Positions 58,166-64,000 of a stretch of 64,000 bases of DNA are shown in pieces. Location: contig OX337241.1 of NCBI GenBank assembly GCA_946965045.2, forward strand, positions 930,001-994,000, given 5' to 3'. The position numbers were made by a program, and so were the translations under genes. The notes beneath the pieces were generated by a model, which had not been told where the DNA came from, searched no databases, and saw only the letters and a program-made list of their open reading frames with translations. The number at the start of each line of letters is the position of its first letter. Position 1 is the first letter of the stretch. Origin of the DNA: Epithemia pelagica (lineage: Eukaryota; Bacillariophyta; Bacillariophyceae; Surirellales; Surirellaceae).

Positions 58166-59527
58166 AAGTAGACGAAGGATGCTCTTCTTGTATAATTACA
58201 TGTTGAATAGCTACATACAAAACGTCTTTTCGAAAGAATGTAGGATTTGAGTTCATTCCATGGCCACAAAGCAAGCTTTCGTCTAGCCATTGGAAACACC
58301 CGTCACCGACACATTGAAATCTCCCCCCTCTGGATCATGAATCTCATGAAGTTCATCCTGATCCGTCACATGGTCCTGTGGTCTTCAGGACGAGCTATTT
58401 TGATCCTTTGCCATTTCTCACCACTACGCTATATGGTGAATTCTGTCGAACAAAACTTTGCAGCACAGCCGGACTTCATCGTATCCAGTTTTCGGCACCG
58501 GCTATATTTTTGTGTCTAGAGAATGCGTCCAGCTAATGCGAAGGTTGTAAATCGTATTAAATTGGTTACCTATTGTGTGCATTGAGAAATGCATGCAGGC
58601 CGACCGTAACCAACACCATTTATATCATGAGCATAACCATTTGCTTGCGCAGTCCGTGCGACAGCATCATCCAATTCTCTCTGAATGGGTGACACAAAGG
58701 CCTGGTGGAAATCCTGAAATAGAAACGGAGGAAGGTGATCTACATGATGTCCATGTCGGATTTCCAGTGGCAGTGTGTGTGTTTGGAACGGAACCAATGC
58801 GACACACAAGAATTGATCGTGCTCCAACATGCCTTTTTGGGTTGAATATGGCAAGTTTGCAATCCTTGGTACGGCAGTCGTTGAACCATGTCTTTTGCAA
58901 CAATGTCATCCAGGCACGAATTTTTCACCGCTGAAACACATGGCAGCAACAACAACCATACAACAATCCGACGAGTCACGCAGGTTGAAAGGATGCATGA
59001 TCGTGTCGCGCGCAACGGCGCTTTGCTGTCGTCGGACTTGCACGGTTTCGTGGCCACTGTGCCTCTTTTGCCATCTAATGTGCTAATGATCATCAGACAA
59101 ACAAATCATGATGTATGCCATCTTCCATCGCATAAGGTACAACAGGTTGTGCTCATACACATCATCATGACAAACAATGACGCGTGGCATCATCATCACT
59201 TCCGCATCGACAATGAATTGTTGGTCCCGGATTGAACTGAGTCACTTGTATGGCGGAGGTGAGCGATCGCGGAACATGAATTACTCTAGCCAGAACAGTA
59301 CACCAGAGTCGGACTGATTCAGTCGCGGAGTTCGCATGCGGAACCACCTTACTCACAGACGCAGAGGTCTTTTGCCGACTCATCCAAATTGCAAATTGCA
59401 AATTACAACACCCACCCACCGACACCGAGGTTGTTTCAACACGTCTCATAAAATCACAAAAAGTAAAGGAAAGCCAACAGCCAACACCCCTGCGCTAGAA
59501 AACATCCAAGAACTCTTGACAGACAAG
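58166..59527. other. Intergenic with dispersed repeat; no supported gene
   Basis: 58366-58590 is a diverged copy of 60489-60734 (listed separately). Minus-strand frames between 58570 and 59093 look partly protein-like (DDIVAKDMVQRLPYQ, ELDDAVARTAQANG) but lie in different registers, so at most a decayed gene is present. Confidence 0.4.
58366..58590 (+). repeat. Dispersed repeat, copy 1
   Basis: Shares GGTCCTGTGGTCTTCAGGA-like start, CACTACGCT..TGGT.AATTCTGT, and a strongly conserved end (AGAATGCGTCCA, TCGTATTAAATTGGTTACCT, TGTGTGCATTGAGA) with 60489-60734. Roughly 75% identity with indels. Confidence 0.65.
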
Positions 59528-60073
59528 ATGATGAACAAATCTCTTCTCCTTGCACTCTTCCTCCTTGCCTCCAACACACTGGCGTTTGTGGCACCTGGAG
59601 TTCCACAGCAGCAGGTCCGACCAGTCGAAACCAGTCTCAATGCCTATGTCCCCCAGGGTCTGACCGCCGAGCAATACTCCAGCATCAAGAAGCAAGACCA
59701 AAAACGTGTCGGAAAGGATCTTGGTAGACTCGGACCTAGAGGGTTCAAGTCTCGAAGTATGCAAGCATGGCAAGAAGCCTATGAAAAGGGGGAAACGGGT
59801 CACGCCTTTGCCCCGTTTGGATATCGGGAACAACTCAAACAGGGCAAACTCAAACGCGAACAAGTCCCCTACATGGTTCGAGGTGGACATTGGGATAACT
59901 CGGATGTGTTTGGGGCGTTGCGTCTGAAATGGAACAAGACAGATAAGGACTATGCCAAGGGAGGGTACAAGAAGGAGCAGTCCAAGTCTCTATTGGGATC
60001 TGGTCCAGGTATTAACTGGACAGGAGAGAGGCGGCAGGAGGACCGGAAGCGTATAATGCCGGGCTTTAGTTAG
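59528..60073 (+). CDS. Small plastid-targeted protein, function unknown
   Basis: 181 aa from the ATG at 59528 (a second ATG follows directly). The N-terminus MMNKSLLLALFLLASNTLA|FVAPG is a signal peptide with an A/F cleavage site followed by a short basic-hydroxylated stretch, the bipartite plastid signal of diatoms. The mature part is basic and polar, with SIKKQDQKRVGKDLGRLGP, QAWQEAYEKGETGHAFAPFG and VRGGHWDNSDVFGAL. No transmembrane helix or enzymatic motif. Probably stromal or thylakoid-associated. I do not recognise a named family. Confidence 0.65.
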   Translation: MMNKSLLLALFLLASNTLAFVAPGVPQQQVRPVETSLNAYVPQGLTAEQYSSIKKQDQKRVGKDLGRLGPRGFKSRSMQAWQEAYEKGETGHAFAPFGYREQLKQGKLKREQVPYMVRGGHWDNSDVFGALRLKWNKTDKDYAKGGYKKEQSKSLLGSGPGINWTGERRQEDRKRIMPGFS

Positions 60074-60758
60074 AACTGGATGTAACCAATGTGACAAACA
60101 CGAGGGTGCCAAATCCTTGATTTCGAAGAATTGAGAAGATTCAATTCCATGATAGAGAACCATAGTAATAATGTATAGAGATGTGATGCTTGTTTGAACA
60201 CGAGAAAAATGTAGGATTCCTAACTTTCAACTGGAAACAGAGAGTGCCAGTACCTTGTAGATCGATTGACAGCAGGTCATTGTCCACATTTTACCAAAGG
60301 CATGTCCTGTCTATAGATCACCGTTGAATTTTTTCTTTCAGGGACCAGCTGGTCGATATACAATACAAGCAGAATGAGCATGTCGTTCGGATTTCGATGA
60401 AAAGATTTAGCTCCCATACCAATACCGCGCCATGCATTCAACTCCTGGCGGTTTCGTCAACAAAATTCGGGTACCGCAAAGGAGGACGAATGGTCCCGTG
60501 GTCGTCAGGAAAGAGCTCTTTTGACTTTGTCACTACGCTGTTTGGTAAATTCTGTGGATCAAAACTGTTAAAGGGGACTGATACAACTTCTATCATGCAA
60601 CATAGACGACTTCATCATATCAAAAGCATACAAAATTTTGCCACAGGATATACTTTTGTGTCCCTATAGAATGCGTCCAACTAGTGCGAATGTTCTATAT
60701 CGTATTAAATTGGTTACCTGATGTGTGCATTGAGAATTTCGCTACTCTTCTTCAGAGT
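60074..60758. other. Intergenic with dispersed repeat copy 2
   Basis: Convergent 3' ends of the plastid protein and glutaredoxin genes. Only the repeat is recognisable. Confidence 0.4.
60489..60734 (+). repeat. Dispersed repeat, copy 2
   Basis: Second copy of the repeat at 58366-58590, ending 24 bp before the glutaredoxin stop codon. It could be an old non-autonomous element or a duplicated 3' flank. Confidence 0.65.
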
Positions 60759-61520
60759 CTACTGTTGTAGCTGTCGATTGAGGATTCCAGTTCGAAAGGC
60801 CTTTTGGAGATCGCTATTTCCACCAATGTGTTTTCCGTTGACAAATATATTCGGCACCGTCGTCTGCCCTGTCATGCGATACAGTTCATGTTGCAAGGCT
60901 TCTTCATTTGGTAAGGTATCGATATCATGAACGGCCACATCGACATTTCTGAGCTGTGGAGCATTCTCAAACAATGCTTTTGAAGCACCACAATGCGGGC
61001 ACCATGATTTAGCCCACACGACGACTTGATGGGTCTTGTTTTCGTTCTCAATCAATGATCGCAAAGCGTTTCTTCCCTCCTTGTTCTTGTTGTTTTCGTC
61101 GCTTTTAGTGTCTGACACATGTGGTTCCCGGAGCAGCTTGAAGAGTTCGCCACTGCGGTATGCTGCTTGTACCTTATCGTTGCCACCGACGTGTTGGTTG
61201 TTCACAAACACATTTGGAACCGTTCTCTGACCCGTCAGCTGCTGCAGAACGCGTTGAATTGCTGCCCCGTCCTTTTCAATGTCAAGCTCATGGACCTTGA
61301 CTTGCACATCATTTCCCATTGATTCAAACAGTTGTTTTGTTTGTCGACAATAGGGACAATATGATTTAGACCATACAACAACTTGATTGCTGCTGTTTTC
61401 GGATTGAATGAACTCAAGAAGGTTGGTGTTGTTGCTGCTTGTCATGATTGTTGTCGTTTGTTTAGGTGTAGTTGTGTTGTTGTTGAATTTCAACGATTTT
61501 GTTTTTGTGAGAGGAACCAT
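60759..61520 (-). CDS. Double-domain dithiol glutaredoxin
   Basis: 253 aa, ATG at 61520. Glutathione-dependent thiol-disulphide oxidoreductase. Two glutaredoxin domains in tandem: domain 1 with WSKSYCPYC (Cys55, Cys58), TVPNVFVNNQHVGG and an LFKLL end; domain 2 with WAKSWCPHC (Cys174, Cys177), TVPNIFVNGKHIGG and a short end. Both keep the cis-Pro (TVP) and the GG glutathione-binding pair. A polar linker (~133-150) separates them. The N-terminal 25 residues are Lys/Asn/Thr-rich, not a clear targeting signal, and a second ATG at about residue 26 (MTSSNNTNLL) could give a shorter form. Two tandem domains may have different partners. Single exon. Confidence 0.9.
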   Translation of the reverse strand: MVPLTKTKSLKFNNNTTTPKQTTTIMTSSNNTNLLEFIQSENSSNQVVVWSKSYCPYCRQTKQLFESMGNDVQVKVHELDIEKDGAAIQRVLQQLTGQRTVPNVFVNNQHVGGNDKVQAAYRSGELFKLLREPHVSDTKSDENNKNKEGRNALRSLIENENKTHQVVVWAKSWCPHCGASKALFENAPQLRNVDVAVHDIDTLPNEEALQHELYRMTGQTTVPNIFVNGKHIGGNSDLQKAFRTGILNRQLQQ

Positions 61521-61891
61521 CTCCGTGTATTCGTAGTGCGTTCTCTGCGCAAGCGCTTTTTAAAGACTGTTCGAGATGCTTCCAATTCCCGAGCGGTTTT
61601 GACTGAAACTTCTCACGCTTAGAAAAGGCCCACTGCTCGAGCGAAGATGAAGTTTCTCCGTTCCTGAATCTCGGACTTGTAAGAGAACATGCGCGCATTT
61701 GATCATGGGATGGATTTGGTCTTGAAATTACGCTTACATAGCAAACAGTCTAACTAAGTAATCGTGGTCCCACAAAAAATCCGACCGTTGAGTTTGTGTC
61801 TGCGTCCGTCGTTTGCATCCCTTCACAATTTTTGCACGATACATTCGCACAGAGACGATGAACCCCTTTTGGTGTTGAGAGTTGGACGATC
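61521..61891. other. Divergent promoter region (glutaredoxin / glycosyltransferase)
   Basis: 371 bp between the two start codons, reading away from each other. No motif I can defend. Confidence 0.35.
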
Positions 61892-63025
61892 ATGAAGAAG
61901 ACGATACAACGCCGAGTCGAACTTCGTGTGATCCTGATCATTGTGCTGGGACTCATGACATGGACCGTTCACTTTCAAGTAAATTTAGAGGAACGGATCG
62001 TCATGGAAGATGTCGTTCAAGCTGTTGTCTCTTCGTCTCCCTCCGTGCTGGAAACTGACCATGACAGCATAGAACCACAACAAGTGATAGCAACAGTGCA
62101 ACCACGACCCTCTCGGATTCTAATGGGGGTATTCACCACCATTCAGGATCCACTCCTTTATCGAAAGAATTATCGCCATCTCGCCACCTTGTCGCACGGT
62201 GTCATGTGCAGTCTAAACGCCTTTCTCCTCGATTCCGAATCCACCGCTGCATGTCGTATTATTTATACGTTTGTGGTGGCTGGACGAGATGAGGGTCCCA
62301 CAAAATATCTGGAACGAAACAAAGACGTTGCCCTTCCTCGTCCGACATTCAAGATACCGGCGAAACTTTCCGACTGGAACACGGCCCAGGATTTCACCGT
62401 GTTAAATATCGTGGAGAACATGGAAGATGGAAAGTCCGAAACCTGGCTCAATTTTGCTTCTCAAGTGGTGGAAGAAACAGAAGGAATCGACTACATTGCC
62501 AAGACCGATGGAGACACGTTGCTGCATGTGGACAAGTTTGTCCAATACCTTGACGCCTTCTTGCCTCCCTCCCCCTACAACTCCCACGTGATGATGGGGA
62601 AAGCTGCCGTACGACACCTTTGGGAGCACAAGCAAAAGCGAAAAGCCATGTCGTTAATGAAACACCATTATGACCGCGGTTCAGGATATGGACATTTGCA
62701 ACTGTACTTTCAAGGGCAGTTTTATGGCATGAGTCCCAATGTGGCAAACGAAATTGTCCAAGAGGCCAAACTCGATCGAGTTCAACAGTACAAGCAGGGC
62801 TATGAGGATTCCGATATTAGTGCCATGGCGAACAATTTACCCCACAGTCTCAAGTTTCTCTTTATCAAGCCCCCGGACATGTTTTGGCGACATCCCGTCA
62901 AGTTCACCCAAGAGGGAAAGACGGAATTTTTTGTGGCTTGGAGGGAAGAATTTCGCCGCCTGGCATTGTCGACCGCAACTTGGAACACCACTACCACAAC
63001 AACAACAACAACAATGTTTCGGTAA
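61892..63025 (+). CDS. GT31-like glycosyltransferase, type II Golgi membrane protein
   Basis: 377 aa. A short cytosolic head (MKKTIQRRVELR), one membrane helix (~12-29, VILIIVLGLMTWTVHFQV), a stem region and a lumenal catalytic domain: RILMGVFTTIQD, IIYTFVVAGRDEG, YIAKTDGDTLLHVDKF with the DxD metal motif (206-208), FYGMSPNVANEI and GYEDSDIS (305-308, the acidic ED box typical of beta-1,3-galactosyltransferase-type enzymes). Likely transfers hexose from a nucleotide sugar in the Golgi; substrate unknown. The C-terminal Thr-run (from an ACA repeat) ends TTTTTTTTTMFR. A sequence similar to the last ordered segment (EFRRLALSTATWN) occurs again 235 bp downstream. Confidence 0.7.
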   Translation: MKKTIQRRVELRVILIIVLGLMTWTVHFQVNLEERIVMEDVVQAVVSSSPSVLETDHDSIEPQQVIATVQPRPSRILMGVFTTIQDPLLYRKNYRHLATLSHGVMCSLNAFLLDSESTAACRIIYTFVVAGRDEGPTKYLERNKDVALPRPTFKIPAKLSDWNTAQDFTVLNIVENMEDGKSETWLNFASQVVEETEGIDYIAKTDGDTLLHVDKFVQYLDAFLPPSPYNSHVMMGKAAVRHLWEHKQKRKAMSLMKHHYDRGSGYGHLQLYFQGQFYGMSPNVANEIVQEAKLDRVQQYKQGYEDSDISAMANNLPHSLKFLFIKPPDMFWRHPVKFTQEGKTEFFVAWREEFRRLALSTATWNTTTTTTTTTMFR

Positions 63026-64000
63026 ACAGACTCTAAAGAGTTGCCAGGCTTTCTTGCTGTGGGGACTACGCCTTTGGAGAAAAGGCGACACTGTGCTTGG
63101 TAACGAGAGCTCACTGCAATTACAATGTATGGGAGTCCTCCGAAACCGAATGAGGAATGGAATAAAGAACCAGAGAGACTGAATTTTCGCCGCCGTGCAT
63201 TCACCGCAGCTTGGAACTTGAGCATGTTGGTACAATACTAATATGCTCCAATCGTGGTGTGATTGTGAACGACTCATTTGGAGGAGGAAAAGAAGGGACA
63301 GTATGATTGGAAATGGAGTTGCACATGCAAACTCACGCACATTTTGGTGGACTGGAGTTGTTGAAGTGACTCGTGTGGTGGTTCTAGGAAAGCCATTGTG
63401 TGGTCAATCGATTGAAACATCAAACGCCAAACATGGAACGTGTGTCATTCTTATTTGCTCTACCAAGATTGGTTGGAGGTCCCTCGAATTAATTATCTGT
63501 GGTGTTGTCATAAAACTAGAGGACTGACGATACTCGAATAGCCGAAATGACAATGCACAACAAGGAACCACAGAAAATACTAGAAAGGTCAAAACTCCAA
63601 CTTGTACTTTCTAACGAAGCATGGCATCGAACATATGTTGGATCTGTCCTACTTTTCCACTCCTTTCAGGTGAGTGTGCCTACAGGTCACGGAATCGGGT
63701 TTGCCGCATCGTCTTGCGGTTGTCATTCAGGACAATGATTGTGGACACGCGGTGTACGAGACACCAGGGGGGTGGATGGAACTGGAGGATGGTGATTGTG
63801 TGTATGAGAGAAGTTCGGTCAAAGAGAATGAGAAAGAGGCCTGTTTGCTGATGGTGTAACGATGTTGAGAAAGAGGCATTTTTCCATCGCGCATTGTTTT
63901 TGTGAATCGCAGATGGATGGATTTTGAGAGGGTGGTTGGAGTGTCGTCCGCGCGCGCGACGACCACGTTGGATGATCTATCGTGCGGGACACACATGTAT
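63026..64000. other. Right-edge region with a possible terminal exon
   Basis: 63181-63217 repeats part of the glycosyltransferase C-terminal codons. At 63677-63859 a plus-strand frame, LPHRLAVVIQDNDCGHAV followed by YETPGGWMELEDG, looks protein-like and is preceded by CAG acceptors, but I cannot build the gene. The PGGW is not followed by a Nudix REx2E, so I do not call a Nudix enzyme. A CGCGCGCG run lies near 63950. Confidence 0.3.

Noticed and set aside
58570-59093. Minus-strand gene between kinase and plastid protein
   Set aside because: Protein-like pieces lie in three different registers, without splice signals that would join them.
63677-63859. Nudix hydrolase C-terminal exon
   Set aside because: PGG is present but the diagnostic REx2E helix is not, and no upstream exon could be built.

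Overview
This window looks like nuclear DNA of a photosynthetic stramenopile, most probably a diatom. The evidence is short GT-AG introns, eukaryote-only families, two proteins with a signal peptide followed by an A/F 'ASAF-like' cleavage site typical of diatom plastid presequences (ABC1-type kinase at 55.3-58.2 kb; small protein at 59.5 kb), and abundant Ty1/copia-, DIRS- and LINE-type retroelements. No bacterial operon logic or CRISPR array is seen.

Layout. 1-0.5 kb: 5' end of a copia-like gag running off the left edge. 1-8.4 kb: host genes (SAP/DEAD-box RNA helicase; cyclophilin with six exons and a start codon split by an intron; purple-acid-phosphatase-like enzyme; small membrane protein). 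8.8-10.9 kb: the 5' part of a mitochondrial-type cpn10 gene runs in frame into a 1.7-kb module that carries a PLD-superfamily (HKD) protein gene and a decayed fasciclin (FAS1) fragment; an almost identical module lies at 19.9-21.6 kb. 11.8-15.6 kb: a hypothetical secreted protein, an EF-hand membrane protein and a small multi-span membrane protein. 16.0-19.7 kb: an inverted-repeat (MITE-like) element, then a divergent DNA transposon with a two-exon DDE transposase and a three-exon accessory protein, separated by a nested palindromic fold-back sequence.

21.8-39.4 kb is one three-level nest. A LINE (gag-like ORF1; APE endonuclease-RT-RNase H ORF2) is bounded by an 18-bp target-site duplication. 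It is interrupted within codon 13 of ORF1 by an 8.7-kb DIRS-order retrotransposon (gag, RT-RNase H, tyrosine recombinase) with the A1-ORFs-B1-A2-B2 split direct repeats of the Ngaro/PAT type. That element is itself interrupted in B1 by a 742-bp non-autonomous Mutator-like element with ~115-125-bp TIRs and a perfect 10-bp target-site duplication. The LINE ORF2 has a frameshift in a C-run and one in-frame stop; the DIRS recombinase has one in-frame stop.

39.9-64 kb is gene-dense host sequence: tRNA dihydrouridine synthase, an LRR-like protein, two related single-span proteins (45.2 and 54.7 kb) with very different tails, a probable PDZ-PDZ-helicase-associated-domain fusion, a five-span membrane protein, a CRT-like DMT transporter, an ABC1 kinase, a small plastid-targeted protein, a double-domain glutaredoxin and a GT31-like glycosyltransferase.

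The most unusual items are the PLD/FAS1 module (two copies ~99.5% identical in different contexts, one creating a cpn10-PLD chimera) and, in the DIRS element, the in-frame gag-TGA-pol arrangement. All calls are by eye from motifs and splice signals; no database search was possible.
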